52,542 nucleotides of DNA from [Lactobacillus] timonensis (GTDB taxonomy: Bacteria; Bacillota; Bacilli; Lactobacillales; Lactobacillaceae): NCBI RefSeq assembly GCF_900240275.1, contig NZ_LT964761.1, positions 544,628 to 597,169 of the forward strand. Reading direction: 5' to 3'. Positions within the stretch are counted from its first letter, which is position 1; every line of letters starts with the position of its first letter. Of this stretch, positions 7,050 to 15,577 are shown piece by piece. The notes under the pieces were generated by a model. The model had not been told where the DNA came from, did no database searches, and saw only the letters and a list, made by a program, of their open reading frames with translations. Both the position numbers and the translations under genes were made by a program.

Positions 7050-7997
7050 ATGATTAAATACGATCACGTGGCAAAAACGTACACCGATGAGCCCGTCATC
7101 AAGGACGTCTCGTTCACCGTTAATCAGGGAGAACTCGTTGTCCTCGTTGGTCCAAGCGGCAGCGGAAAGACCACCCTCCTCAAAATGTTTAACCGGTTGA
7201 CCGTTCCGACAAACGGCAATGTCTATTACCAGGAAAAAAAGATTAAAGATTACGACTTGCAGAAACTACGCTTAGCCACTGGTTATGTGCTTCAAGACAG
7301 CAGTCTTTTCCCTAACCTGAATATCCAAGACAACATTGCTATCCAGCTAGAACAACAGGGCCTTAATAAAGAAAAACGTCACCAACGAGCCCGTGAATTG
7401 TTAGCGGCCGTTGACCTCGATCCCGCCACTTATGCCACCCGGATGCCTGACGAATTGTCTGGTGGTGAACAGCAGCGGGTTGGGATTATTCGTGCGCTGG
7501 CTGCCAAACCAGCCGTTATTTTGATGGACGAACCCTTCAGTGCTCTTGACCCGGTGGTTCGCAAACAGCTCCAGGACTTGGTGCTGAAACTACAAAAGCA
7601 GACCCAAACTACCATTATGTTTGTCACCCATGACATGCACGAGGCCCTGCGCCTTGGTACCAAGGTCGCCGTCTTAAAAAGCGGTGTTCTCCAGCAAGTT
7701 GGCACACCGCAAGAAATCATCAACCACCCGGCTACTGACTTTGTCCGGCAATTTTTCCGCGGCCATGGCTTTCACTTTAGTTTGGGTGATCTCTTGACAG
7801 ACGGACTGGGACAAGTCATCCCGGACGAGAAACTCAACCTGAAAGTTGCCACTTGTCAAAAAGTTGAAGACCTCTTAACCTTCTGCCGTGATCATGATGA
7901 CCGTCAATTCGTTGTGAAATGTGACCAGCAGTCATACCTGGTTGACCGGCAAAGTGTTTGGGACTACCTAATCCGAAGGGAGGAAGAACGTGCTTAA
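7050..7997 (+). CDS. opuCA: glycine betaine/carnitine/choline-type ABC transporter, ATP-binding protein
   Basis: A 315-residue ATPase energising osmoprotectant uptake at the inner face of the membrane. Walker A is GPSGSGKTT, the signature is LSGGEQQRVGI, Walker B is VILMDEP and the switch His is in FVTHDMHEA. The C-terminal 80 residues resemble a degenerate regulatory (CBS-like) tail. It overlaps the next gene by 8 nt, so this is a two-gene operon. A GGGAGG ribosome-binding site precedes the ATG. Divergent from an Rrf2 regulator, whose likely operators sit in front of it. Relatives also import bile acids or other compatible solutes, so the substrate is a family-level inference. Confidence 0.85.
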   Translation: MIKYDHVAKTYTDEPVIKDVSFTVNQGELVVLVGPSGSGKTTLLKMFNRLTVPTNGNVYYQEKKIKDYDLQKLRLATGYVLQDSSLFPNLNIQDNIAIQLEQQGLNKEKRHQRARELLAAVDLDPATYATRMPDELSGGEQQRVGIIRALAAKPAVILMDEPFSALDPVVRKQLQDLVLKLQKQTQTTIMFVTHDMHEALRLGTKVAVLKSGVLQQVGTPQEIINHPATDFVRQFFRGHGFHFSLGDLLTDGLGQVIPDEKLNLKVATCQKVEDLLTFCRDHDDRQFVVKCDQQSYLVDRQSVWDYLIRREEERA

Positions 7998-9522
7998 TAC
8001 CATCGTTGACACCTTCCATAGCCAATCAGATGCCATTCTCAAAGCGACCCAGCAGCACATCACAATATCACTTATTTCGCTGCTCATCGCAATGGCGATC
8101 GCTATTCCCTTGGCCATCCTCCTCAAGGACCACCAAAAGATTGCCGAGGGATGCTTACAAGTGGCCGGCATCATCCAAACGATTCCAAGTCTGGCTATCC
8201 TGGGGCTTCTAATTCCACTGGTTGGGATCGGGACGGTTCCGGCAATCATCGCTCTTGTTCTTTACGCGATCATGCCGATTTTTCAAAACACCTATGCCGG
8301 GTTAACCGACATCCCCACCAACCTCGAAGAAGCGGCTACCGCCTTTGGTCTTACCAAGTGGAAAAAGCTGCAACGTCTCGAGCTTCCGTTAGCGATGCCG
8401 ATGATCCTCTCCGGAATCCGTATCTCGCTGGTAATGATCATTGGAACGGCCACTCTGGCCGCCCTCATCGGTGGCGGCGGTCTCGGGACCTTTATCCTGA
8501 CCGGGATCCAGTCGAATAACAACGCTGACGTTATTATCGGGGCGGTTTTGTCGGCGGCCCTGGCCTTCTTTTTCAGTTGGTTGCTCAAGTTTATCAGTCA
8601 AAATGGACGGCGGTTCAAAGTCAGTCTCGGCATTATTGCCGTCTTCCTCGTTGGTTTGGGTGGAACCAAGCTCTATCAGGCAGTACGCCCGGCACCGACG
8701 AAGGTGGTTATCGCTGGCAAAATGGGGAGTGAACCTGACATCCTCATTCACATGTACAAAGACCTAATTAAAGAAGCGGACCCTCACGCCGAAGTCACGC
8801 TGAAACCCAACTTTGGTGGAACGACCTTCCTCTTCAAAGCCCTGCAAAGTGGTCAAATCGATATCTACCCGGAGTTTACCGGGACCGTCAACCAGCAAAT
8901 TATCAAGTCAAAGGTAAAAACTGGCAGCAACCCGCAAAAAACCTATCAGCTTGCTAAGGACCAGCTCGCTAAACGCTACCAGATGCGATACCTCAAACCG
9001 ATGAAGTACCAAAACGGCTATGCCCTGGCCGTCAGCTCACAATTTGCCAAAGAACACCAGATAACGACGATGAGCCAACTAGCTAATTATAACGATGAGA
9101 TTACCGCCGGGTTTGACCCTGACTTTTACCAGCTTCACGACGGTTACCCGGGGCTCAAGAAACCATACGGCTACCACTTTAAGGATATCAAAACAATGGC
9201 CCCGTCCATTCGTTACAAGGCCATTGCCAATAACCGGGTAAACGTGGTTGACGGCTACACCACCGACCCGCAAATTCCACAATACGGCCTCGTCATGCTT
9301 AAAGACGACAAGCACTTCTTTCCGCCTTACCAAGGAGCACCACTCATGAAAGAATCCTTTGCCAAAAAGAACCCCCGCATTGTGAGAGCCTTGAATAAGT
9401 TAGCCGGGAAGATCACCACTGAAGATATGCAGGAAATGAACTACGAAGTGACGGTCAAAAAGAAGAGTGCTGCCAAGGTTGCTCACCACTACCTTGTCAG
9501 CCACCACTTATTAGATAAGTAA
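7990..9522 (+). CDS. ABC transporter permease fused to substrate-binding domain (OpuCB/OpuCC type)
   Basis: 510 residues. Residues 1-210 form a permease with several membrane helices and the EAA-loop sequence NLEEAATAFGLTKWKKLQRLELP. A further helix (about 212-228) leads to an OpuAC/OpuCC-like extracellular binding domain, starting near TKVVIAGKMGSEPDILIHMY and including QIDIYPEFTGT. Permease-binding-protein fusions are usual for this family in lactobacilli. With the ATPase upstream (8-nt overlap) it makes a complete importer for glycine betaine, choline, carnitine or a related solute. No separate permease gene is needed. The gene is intact. Confidence 0.88.
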   Translation: MLNTIVDTFHSQSDAILKATQQHITISLISLLIAMAIAIPLAILLKDHQKIAEGCLQVAGIIQTIPSLAILGLLIPLVGIGTVPAIIALVLYAIMPIFQNTYAGLTDIPTNLEEAATAFGLTKWKKLQRLELPLAMPMILSGIRISLVMIIGTATLAALIGGGGLGTFILTGIQSNNNADVIIGAVLSAALAFFFSWLLKFISQNGRRFKVSLGIIAVFLVGLGGTKLYQAVRPAPTKVVIAGKMGSEPDILIHMYKDLIKEADPHAEVTLKPNFGGTTFLFKALQSGQIDIYPEFTGTVNQQIIKSKVKTGSNPQKTYQLAKDQLAKRYQMRYLKPMKYQNGYALAVSSQFAKEHQITTMSQLANYNDEITAGFDPDFYQLHDGYPGLKKPYGYHFKDIKTMAPSIRYKAIANNRVNVVDGYTTDPQIPQYGLVMLKDDKHFFPPYQGAPLMKESFAKKNPRIVRALNKLAGKITTEDMQEMNYEVTVKKKSAAKVAHHYLVSHHLLDK

Positions 9523-9531
9523 TGACGCAAA

Positions 9532-9566
9532 AAGCTACGAGGTCGCGTGATCTCGCAGCTTTTTTC
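9532..9566 (+). terminator. intrinsic terminator between convergent ABC and LacI genes
   Basis: AGCTACGAG and CTCGCAGCT form a 9-bp stem with one mismatch, flanked by A and T runs, so it can work in both directions. Confidence 0.75.
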
Positions 9567-10546
9567 TACAATTGTTGAACACTTTCCCGCTCGACAATCT
9601 TAACCGGAATAAAGACCGGATCATCGTCGTCCAGCAAGTTGGCAACACTGCGTTTCCCCATCAAATGAAAGTCCTGGGATACACTTGTTAGTTGCGGGGC
9701 GGTGATGTCACAAATAAAAGTCCCGTCAATACTGATAATTGACAGGTCAGTTGGCAGTGTTAACCCCGCCTGGTGAGCCGCCTTCACCAACCCCGCAGCG
9801 GTCATATCGCTGGCCGCTATAATTGCCGTCAGGTGCTGGTCATAAAGTTGCTGAAAGAGCTGTTGCCCGTTGGTAAAACTGTAATCACCGTATTGGACCC
9901 AGCCCGGCTCAACCACCAAGTTGGCGGCCGTCATTACTTTTTGGTACCCCAGCAATCGTTGCAGACCAGTCGTCGACTTATCAATCCCGGCAAGACCAAT
10001 CCGCGTGTGTCCACGATCAATCAAGTAACGGGTCGCTAACTGGCCAATTTCAATGTTGTTAGAACTGGTAAACTTTTCTGTCTCGTCATTGCTGCCATAA
10101 ATCGACACGAAACGGTATGGCAACCCCGAAGCATCCAGTAATCGGCGTTGCTGGGCATTGGCCTTGGCCGCAACTAACAAGAGACCAGCAATTGGTCGCG
10201 CTAAAGCTGAATTAATCGCCGCTGTTAGTTTTGCTGGTTCATTATTACCCGCGTAAAAAATAATCGAATCACGGTGCTGCTCTTCAATTGCTTCCTGGAT
10301 CCCATCAAGGACCTCTTGCCAGAAGTTGGTTTTCGTATCGTTAATGATAATCGCAATGGTGGTCGCTTCCCTGGCCGCTAATTGTGCCGCGGAAATATTA
10401 CGCCGATATCCCATTGTCGCGGCAGCTTTCCGAACTTTTTTGGCTGTCTTTTCACTGTAGGTTCCCACCTTATTGGCGAGGACCCGTGAAACCGTGGCAG
10501 TGGAGACGTGGGCCGCTTTGGCGACATCCTTGATTGTTGCCTTCAT
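9566..10546 (-). CDS. LacI-family transcriptional regulator of the alpha-glucoside genes
   Basis: A 326-residue repressor. Residues 1-50 are the LacI HTH and hinge (MKATIKDVAKAAHVSTATVS followed by RVLAN); the rest is a periplasmic-binding-protein-like effector domain. The MK start at 10546 is the family's usual one; an ATG at 10552 and a GTG at 10555 are also in frame, and the ribosome-binding site AAAGAG does not decide strongly. It is divergent from the GH31 glucosidase, and two operator-like sites lie between them. Two more copies flank the promoter of the MFS transporter at 4142. It probably represses both in the absence of sugar (MalR-like). Confidence 0.88.
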   Translation of the reverse strand: MKATIKDVAKAAHVSTATVSRVLANKVGTYSEKTAKKVRKAAATMGYRRNISAAQLAAREATTIAIIINDTKTNFWQEVLDGIQEAIEEQHRDSIIFYAGNNEPAKLTAAINSALARPIAGLLLVAAKANAQQRRLLDASGLPYRFVSIYGSNDETEKFTSSNNIEIGQLATRYLIDRGHTRIGLAGIDKSTTGLQRLLGYQKVMTAANLVVEPGWVQYGDYSFTNGQQLFQQLYDQHLTAIIAASDMTAAGLVKAAHQAGLTLPTDLSIISIDGTFICDITAPQLTSVSQDFHLMGKRSVANLLDDDDPVFIPVKIVERESVQQL

Positions 10547-10604
10547 GTACATCACTCTTTCCCGTTTAACATCAGCATTATTATAGCTAATTTTTCTGCC
10601 CTAA

Positions 10605-10618
10605 CGCAAGCGTTTACA
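10605..10618. promoter_or_regulatory. LacI-type operator site C (imperfect)
   Basis: CGCAAGCGTTTACA: the right half is a perfect GTTTACA half-site, while the left half keeps four of seven bases. Its centre is 32 bp from site D, about three turns. Confidence 0.55.
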
Positions 10619-10635
10619 CCAACGTCGGAATCTTA

Positions 10636-10664
10636 TTGTAAACGTTTACGGAAAGTGATAAAGT
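10636..10664 (+). promoter_or_regulatory. GH31 promoter overlapping operator site D
   Basis: Operator TGTAAACGTTTACG (10637-10650) overlaps a plausible -35 box TTGTAA (10636-10641). A 17-nt spacer leads to TAAAGT (10659-10664). Binding of the repressor would block this promoter directly. Confidence 0.6.
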
Positions 10665-10719
10665 AAGTAGTGTAATAAGATTACGTAACTTCGTATTCAC
10701 TGAAAGGAAGTTTCTCACT

Positions 10720-13047
10720 ATGAGTAATCAGCTAACTGGCTACCAGGATAACGACCAACAGATCATCTTGAACTTCGCGGAAGGCAAGGACCTGGTATTA
10801 AAGATCTTAACCAGCGAGATTGTCGAAGTATTCCAGGACCACGGCTGCCCAACCAACTCCTACGCCATCGAGGGCGACAAGAAGCGGACAACCAAATACA
10901 CGGTCAGCGACAAGGGTGACCATGTGGAAATTACCACTAGTGGCTTGCTGATCAAAGCCTACGATGACGCCAAGATTGACGTTTATGATGGTGATGGCAA
11001 CCCGCTAGTTATGGATTACCGTGGTCAGCGCAAGCCGTTGCCAACCGATATGGACGACGAACACCGTAAGACCGTGATGTCAGAAGGACACGCCGTTCAC
11101 GCTAAGGCTAACCCGGATAACGTCAACTTTGAAATCATTAAGTCACTGAGCCCTGATGAAGTCTTCTACGGCCTGGGCGGGAAAACCGGCTTCCTGAACA
11201 AGCGCGGTTACGAATACGATAACTGGAATACCGACGTCCCGGTTCTCCACAATGAAACAGAAACCCATCTTTACAAGTCAATTCCGGTCATGTACGGTCT
11301 GAAGAACGGTCACCCGTACGGTCTCTTCTTCGATGATACCTACAAAAGCCACTTTGACCTCGGCAAGGAAAGCGACAACTACTACTTCTACTCTGCCGTT
11401 GGTGGCAACGTTGACTACTACGTCATCGGTGGGCACACCCTCAAGGATGTGGTGGCTAACTACACTTACCTGACGGGTGTTACTCCACTGCCGCAAAAGT
11501 GGATGTTGGGTTACCAGCAGTCTCGGTGGGGCTACAGTACTAGTGACACGCGGGTGGAGAGCATTGCTGACGGCTTTGCAAAACACAACCTGCCGATCGA
11601 CGTTATTCACCTCGATATTGACTATATGTACGGCTACCGCGACTTCACCTGGGACACCACCAAGTACAAGGACCCGAAAGCCTTCGTTGCTAAGATGAAA
11701 AAGCGCGGCATTCGCCTGATGCCAATCCTCGATGCCGGTGTCAAGGTCGACGACCAATACGACATCTACAAGGAAGGGATGGAAAAGGGATACTTTGTTA
11801 CTAACCCTGATGGCAGTGTCTACGTTGGTTCAGTTTGGCCAGGCGATTCCGTCTTCCCAGACTTCGGTAATGAAGACGTCCGCAAGTGGTGGGCAAAGCA
11901 TGTTAAGTTCTTCGCCGACATGGGCGCTTGCGGTGTTTGGAACGACATGGACGAACCAGCCAACTTCCGCGCAAAAGGGCAATTGCCAGATGACCTGGTC
12001 TTCCACGATGGTACCAACATCAGCACCCACGCCAAGATGCACAACGTCTTTGGTCACCTCCAGGCTCAGGCTACTTACGAGGGAATGAAGAACGCTACTG
12101 GCAAGCGGCCGTACATCATTACCCGGGCCGCTTATGCCGGCACACAGAAGTACTCCACTGTCTGGACTGGTGACAACACCGCCGTTTGGTCACACCTGCA
12201 GCTCGCTATTCCACAGCTGAACGGGTTAGGCCTGAGTGGATTTGCCTTCGCTGGTACCGATATCGGTGGTTTCCAGGAGGACACTACTCCGGAACTGTTG
12301 ACCCGATGGATTGAAGCCTCACTGTTTATTCCCCTCTTCCGGAACCACTCCATTTTGGGGTCGCGTTACCAGGAACCATGGGCCTTTAATAAGCAGACGC
12401 TGGACATTTACCGCAAGTACCTGAACCTGCGTTACCGCTTCATTCCATACCTGTATGACCAGTTCCGTCACGAAACACAGTCTGGTCTGCCGGTAATGCG
12501 GCCACTAGTTCTGAACTACCCTGACGATGAACAAACTCGCAATCTCAATGACGAATACATGGTTGGCACCAACATTCTCGTCGCTCCAATCGTCAACCAG
12601 GGAGCTACAAAGCGGTTGGTTTACCTGCCAGCTGGCGACTGGGTTGACTTCTGGAACAACGCTGAGTATGCCGGCCAGCAGTACATCATGGTTGACGCTC
12701 CACTGAGCAAGCTGCCGCTCTTCGTCAAGAAGAACACCATCCTGCCATGGGGCAACAAGGTTATGCACGTCAGTGACGAACCAGAAAAGGTCATGACCTT
12801 CCGGCTCTTTGGTGAATGTGGTTCGACCACCCACTACCAGGACAATGGTCTGGACTTCAATTACCAGCAGGGTGAATACAACGACTACTACGTTGAAGTT
12901 GCCGAAAACGGCCCGGTAACTGTTGAATTGACAAAGCATGGTTTCAAGCCGGTTTACAACAAGATTTACGTTGAAACTGACCAACGCCGGTGTGAATTCC
13001 GCTTCAACGCGGCCACTGAAGAATACGAATTAGTTTCTGAAGACTAA
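10720..13047 (+). CDS. GH31 alpha-glucosidase
   Basis: A 775-residue cytosolic glycoside hydrolase of family 31, with no signal peptide. After an N-terminal beta-sandwich, the catalytic barrel holds the nucleophile in GVWNDMDEPANF and the likely acid/base Asp in VWTGDNTAVWSHL; FIPLFRNHSILGSRYQEPW is typical of the family. The C-terminal beta domains follow from about residue 620. It should release glucose from alpha-linked di- and oligosaccharides; maltose, isomaltose or nigerose specificity cannot be read, and alpha-xylosidase activity is a less likely alternative. Monocistronic, behind operator D, with an AAAGGAAG ribosome-binding site. Probably works on sugar brought in by the MFS transporter at 4142. 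Confidence 0.92.
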   Translation: MSNQLTGYQDNDQQIILNFAEGKDLVLKILTSEIVEVFQDHGCPTNSYAIEGDKKRTTKYTVSDKGDHVEITTSGLLIKAYDDAKIDVYDGDGNPLVMDYRGQRKPLPTDMDDEHRKTVMSEGHAVHAKANPDNVNFEIIKSLSPDEVFYGLGGKTGFLNKRGYEYDNWNTDVPVLHNETETHLYKSIPVMYGLKNGHPYGLFFDDTYKSHFDLGKESDNYYFYSAVGGNVDYYVIGGHTLKDVVANYTYLTGVTPLPQKWMLGYQQSRWGYSTSDTRVESIADGFAKHNLPIDVIHLDIDYMYGYRDFTWDTTKYKDPKAFVAKMKKRGIRLMPILDAGVKVDDQYDIYKEGMEKGYFVTNPDGSVYVGSVWPGDSVFPDFGNEDVRKWWAKHVKFFADMGACGVWNDMDEPANFRAKGQLPDDLVFHDGTNISTHAKMHNVFGHLQAQATYEGMKNATGKRPYIITRAAYAGTQKYSTVWTGDNTAVWSHLQLAIPQLNGLGLSGFAFAGTDIGGFQEDTTPELLTRWIEASLFIPLFRNHSILGSRYQEPWAFNKQTLDIYRKYLNLRYRFIPYLYDQFRHETQSGLPVMRPLVLNYPDDEQTRNLNDEYMVGTNILVAPIVNQGATKRLVYLPAGDWVDFWNNAEYAGQQYIMVDAPLSKLPLFVKKNTILPWGNKVMHVSDEPEKVMTFRLFGECGSTTHYQDNGLDFNYQQGEYNDYYVEVAENGPVTVELTKHGFKPVYNKIYVETDQRRCEFRFNAATEEYELVSED

Positions 13048-13078
13048 TTCAGATTTAATATTAAACAACCTAAGATTA

Positions 13079-13114
13079 GTTCAGAACGATTTTAAGTCGC
13101 TCTGAACTTTTTTG
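13079..13114 (+). terminator. intrinsic terminator after GH31
   Basis: GTTCAGAACGA pairs with TCGCTCTGAAC with a small mismatch, followed by TTTTTT. Confidence 0.8.
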
Positions 13115-13115
13115 T

Positions 13116-13289
13116 TACTCTAAAGATAGAGCTAAGGTCGAACATGCTCCCAGGGACTTTGAGAGCGTGAAAGAAGTCATTTATGACTTCGTAGTCATGA
13201 CGCGCAGCTAGGATATCTGCCGCCCCTGCGAGCAACAATAGGCGGCTCCTAGCGTTCGGCTTTGCCAGAACGTTAGGAGCCATTGTTGT
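13116..13289. other. structured non-coding element of unknown type
   Basis: No convincing gene fills 13116-13349. The stretch contains an 8-bp hairpin (GAAGTCAT/ATGACTTC, 13173-13190) and a large hairpin. In the latter, 13244-13257 pairs with 13268-13281 over 14 bp with one G-T wobble, the loop carries its own GGC/GCC pair, and an outer CAACAAT/ATTGTTG pair sits beyond a 4-nt bulge. A 63-codon minus-strand open frame (13283-13092) covers it but lacks a ribosome-binding site and has low-complexity Leu/Ala runs. It could be a dispersed intergenic repeat or a small RNA. This is from structure only. Confidence 0.45.
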
Positions 13290-13349
13290 ACCGCTTGTTA
13301 ACTTTTAGTATAGAGAGGGGTGATTATGTCACGGCCCCTTTTGGTTATC

Positions 13350-13380
13350 AAAAACCTGACCACCCCGTTGGCAGTCAGGC
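13350..13380 (-). terminator. intrinsic terminator after ribokinase
   Basis: On the minus strand CCTGAC (13379-13374) and GTCAGG (13360-13355) form the stem, followed by a run of T. It ends the ribokinase transcript. Confidence 0.65.
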
Positions 13381-13389
13381 TGTTAATGA

Positions 13390-14313
13390 TTAGTTTTCGT
13401 TCAATGCTTCCTCAACTTGGTCACCAAACGGAATCGATGGCATTGCGCCCATCTTCTGCACCGTCAGGCTAGAAGCGCGTTGACCATAAACCAGTGCTTC
13501 TTCAATGTTGTCGAGGTTTGTGTGGAGCTGGGAAGCCATCGCCCCAACAAAGGTGTCACCAGCAGCAGTGGTGTCAACCGCCTTGACCTTAAAGGCCGGA
13601 ACTAAGCCGTGACCATTCGGCGTGGAATAGAAGACGCCACGGGAGCCGAGAGTAATCAGCAGGTTGTCAACACCCTTATCAGCAAAGTATTCAGCTGTCT
13701 TCAGCATCGAATCCTCACCGTTCAGCTTAATACCAGTTAAAATGGCACTTTCTGTCTCGTTTGGTGCAATGATGTCCGTGTACTTCAGTACTTCAGGGTC
13801 AATCTCGTGAGCAGGTGCAGGGTTCAGGAAAGTAATCACGCCGTGGTTCTTTGCTTCCTTGAAGGCAGCTGCCGTCACGTCTTGTGGCGTTTCAAACTGG
13901 CTAATTAAGAAGTCGGCAGAATCAAGCACCTTGTCAGTGTTCTCTAAATCTTCCTTCAGCAAGGCCTGGTTAGCACCACCGTAAACCATGATGTGGTTTT
14001 GGCCGTTAACATCAAGGGTTACCATAGCCGTCCCGGTCCCGTGAACCTTGTCGATCACGATGCAGTCAGTGTCAACGTGTTCTTCCTTCAGTGCTTCCAG
14101 CATGAACTTACCTTCGTTGTCGTCACCAACCTTGCCAACAAAGTAGGTCTTGGCGCCAGAACGAGCTGCGGCAACCGCCTGGTTAGCGCCCTTGCCACCA
14201 GGTGCAGAACTCTTGCTGATCGCAGAGATCGTTTCGCCCGGTTGCGGGAAACGTTCTACGTGGTAAGTAGTGTCAACGTTAATACTGCCGAGAATCGCAA
14301 TCTTGTTACTCAT
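13390..14313 (-). CDS. rbsK: ribokinase
   Basis: PfkB-family sugar kinase, 307 residues, converting D-ribose to ribose 5-phosphate in the cytosol. The N-terminal family signature GGKGANQAVAAARSG and the catalytic anion-hole motif DTTAAGDTFVGA (usually DTTGAGDTF) are both present. The ATG at 14313 follows AAGGAGG directly; an upstream ATG at 14337 overlaps this ribosome-binding site and is rejected. No ribose transporter or RbsD is adjacent, so ribose may come from nucleosides. The upstream region carries GTTTTACGTA (14361-14370), also found before the nucleoside hydrolase at 40060, which suggests a common regulator. Confidence 0.92.
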   Translation of the reverse strand: MSNKIAILGSINVDTTYHVERFPQPGETISAISKSSAPGGKGANQAVAAARSGAKTYFVGKVGDDNEGKFMLEALKEEHVDTDCIVIDKVHGTGTAMVTLDVNGQNHIMVYGGANQALLKEDLENTDKVLDSADFLISQFETPQDVTAAAFKEAKNHGVITFLNPAPAHEIDPEVLKYTDIIAPNETESAILTGIKLNGEDSMLKTAEYFADKGVDNLLITLGSRGVFYSTPNGHGLVPAFKVKAVDTTAAGDTFVGAMASQLHTNLDNIEEALVYGQRASSLTVQKMGAMPSIPFGDQVEEALNEN

Positions 14314-14350
14314 TAAAAATTCCTCCTTCAAGTCCACTGCGAAGCAATGC

Positions 14351-14374
14351 TTTGTAAATCGTTTTACGTACTAA
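14351..14374. promoter_or_regulatory. operator-like dyads upstream of ribokinase
   Basis: GTAAATCGTTTTAC (14354-14367) is an imperfect LacI-type dyad, and the overlapping GTTTTACGTA (14361-14370) is identical to part of the perfect palindrome before the nucleoside hydrolase (39973-39986). Confidence 0.45.
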
Positions 14375-14424
14375 TTCTAGTTTAACATAACATGTTTTGA
14401 AATCGATTGCAAGCAACTGTTATT

Positions 14425-14457
14425 AAAAATAGCGCACCGCCAACTGGCCGCACGCTA
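14425..14457 (-). terminator. probable terminator after thioredoxin
   Basis: On the minus strand TAGCG (14457-14453) and CGCTA (14434-14430) close a GC-rich loop, followed by TTTTT. A modest stem. Confidence 0.45.
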
Positions 14458-14462
14458 CCTAA

Positions 14463-14780
14463 CTACTGGGCCAGCTGCCGCTGCAGGTAGTGGTCTAGTT
14501 TCTCAAACGGGTACACACCCGTCACTTTCTCTTTGCCGACACCGTCCCGGAAAACGACTAGTGATGGAATACTATACACCTTATATTGCTGTGGGATCTC
14601 TGTCTGCTGGTCAATATTGTACTTGACGAACTTAATCCGATCCCCATACTTTTCTTCTAATTTAGCCATCGTCGGTACCATCATCTTACATGGTCCGCAC
14701 CACGGTGCCCAGAAGTCAACAACCGTGAGTGGTCCAGCGATGGCCTGCTGGAAGTTATCATTATTGGCGATCGTTGCCAC
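14463..14780 (-). CDS. trxA: thioredoxin
   Basis: Small cytosolic dithiol/disulfide carrier of 105 residues with the active site WAPWCGPCKMM and the cis-Pro region SIPSLVVF. It donates electrons to reductases and repairs disulfides. Start choice: the ATG at 14789 abuts GGAGG with no spacing, whereas the GTG at 14780 is nine nt away, so GTG is taken. The gene overlaps the end of the TerC gene by about 20 nt, so the two are co-transcribed. A second thioredoxin elsewhere in the genome is likely, since lactobacilli usually have several. Confidence 0.92.
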   Translation of the reverse strand: MATIANNDNFQQAIAGPLTVVDFWAPWCGPCKMMVPTMAKLEEKYGDRIKFVKYNIDQQTEIPQQYKVYSIPSLVVFRDGVGKEKVTGVYPFEKLDHYLQRQLAQ

Positions 14781-15549
14781 TATTAGCATCCTCCTTTGTC
14801 GCTGCCGACTTTTTCTTCTTCCGAATAACGTGAATAATCATGGTCACGGCAAAGACACCTAAGATAAAGATTCCAAACCAGTTCGACGGGATTTCAATAT
14901 CGATGGCGGGAATGGTCAAGAAGAGCTTGACGGCAATTACCGCAATCAGAACGTAGGCCATCGGTTCTAGTTCAGGCACCTTGCGCATCAGCTGCATAAT
15001 GATCTCGGCAATTCCCCGCATACACAGGATCCCGATCATCCCCCCGATTAGCACAATCACCGGGTTATTGGAGATGGCGAGTGATGCCAATACCGAGTCA
15101 ACCGAGAAGATGATATCCATAAATTCGATTTGTAAGACGACAAACCAAAAAAGCCGCCGCCCCGTCAACTGGGTCTTTCTTTTATGACTCTTCCGCATCG
15201 GCTGCTTACCAACGAACTTGAAACGAAAGAACCGGTAAACCAGGTACAGCAGGTAGGCCGCACCGATTACCTTAATTTCCCAGAAGTGGATTAAAAACGT
15301 CCCGATCCCGATAATCAGGAAGCGGAAAATATAAGCACCCCACAAGCCGTAAAATAGCGATTCTTCCTGCTCCTTTAACGACGGTAGTACCCGTGTTTGA
15401 GCGGCTAACACAATCGCGTTGTCGACTGACAAGAGACATTCAATCATGACCAGCGAAAAAATAATCAACCAATCCTGGCCGGACGTAATGACGTTTTGCC
15501 AATTCTCTAAGCTGAAAAACGGCCCGTAAAGCTTAACTAAAAGTGACAA
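14761..15549 (-). CDS. TerC-family integral membrane protein
   Basis: A 262-residue membrane protein with about seven helices. The two acidic family motifs are present: ECLLSVDNAIVLAA near residue 40 and MDIIFSVDSVLASLA near 145. TerC/Alx relatives export Mn2+ or take part in metal loading of secreted proteins; which applies here is not shown. The start codon is TTG at 15549, about seven nt after GAAGGG. The C-terminus is Lys-rich and faces the overlapping thioredoxin start, so the pair is an operon. Confidence 0.88.
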   Translation of the reverse strand: MSLLVKLYGPFFSLENWQNVITSGQDWLIIFSLVMIECLLSVDNAIVLAAQTRVLPSLKEQEESLFYGLWGAYIFRFLIIGIGTFLIHFWEIKVIGAAYLLYLVYRFFRFKFVGKQPMRKSHKRKTQLTGRRLFWFVVLQIEFMDIIFSVDSVLASLAISNNPVIVLIGGMIGILCMRGIAEIIMQLMRKVPELEPMAYVLIAVIAVKLFLTIPAIDIEIPSNWFGIFILGVFAVTMIIHVIRKKKKSAATKEDANSGNDRQ

Positions 15550-15577
15550 TCAGTGCCCTTCCTTCATTTTAGTTTTC

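Noticed and set aside
11278-11757. Long minus-strand open frame inside the GH31 gene (also 12505-12984)
   Set aside because: It is a shadow of high-GC coding sequence: no ribosome-binding site, Val-rich low-quality translation, and GH31 motifs on the plus strand are intact.
13092-13283. 63-codon minus-strand frame over the hairpin element
   Set aside because: No ribosome-binding site or promoter, and it spans the terminator and hairpins; kept as a structured element instead.
14351-14367. MalR-type operator at ribokinase
   Set aside because: GTAAATCGTTTTAC resembles the LacI site but is imperfect, and the overlap with GTTTTACGTA fits the nucleoside-linked motif better.
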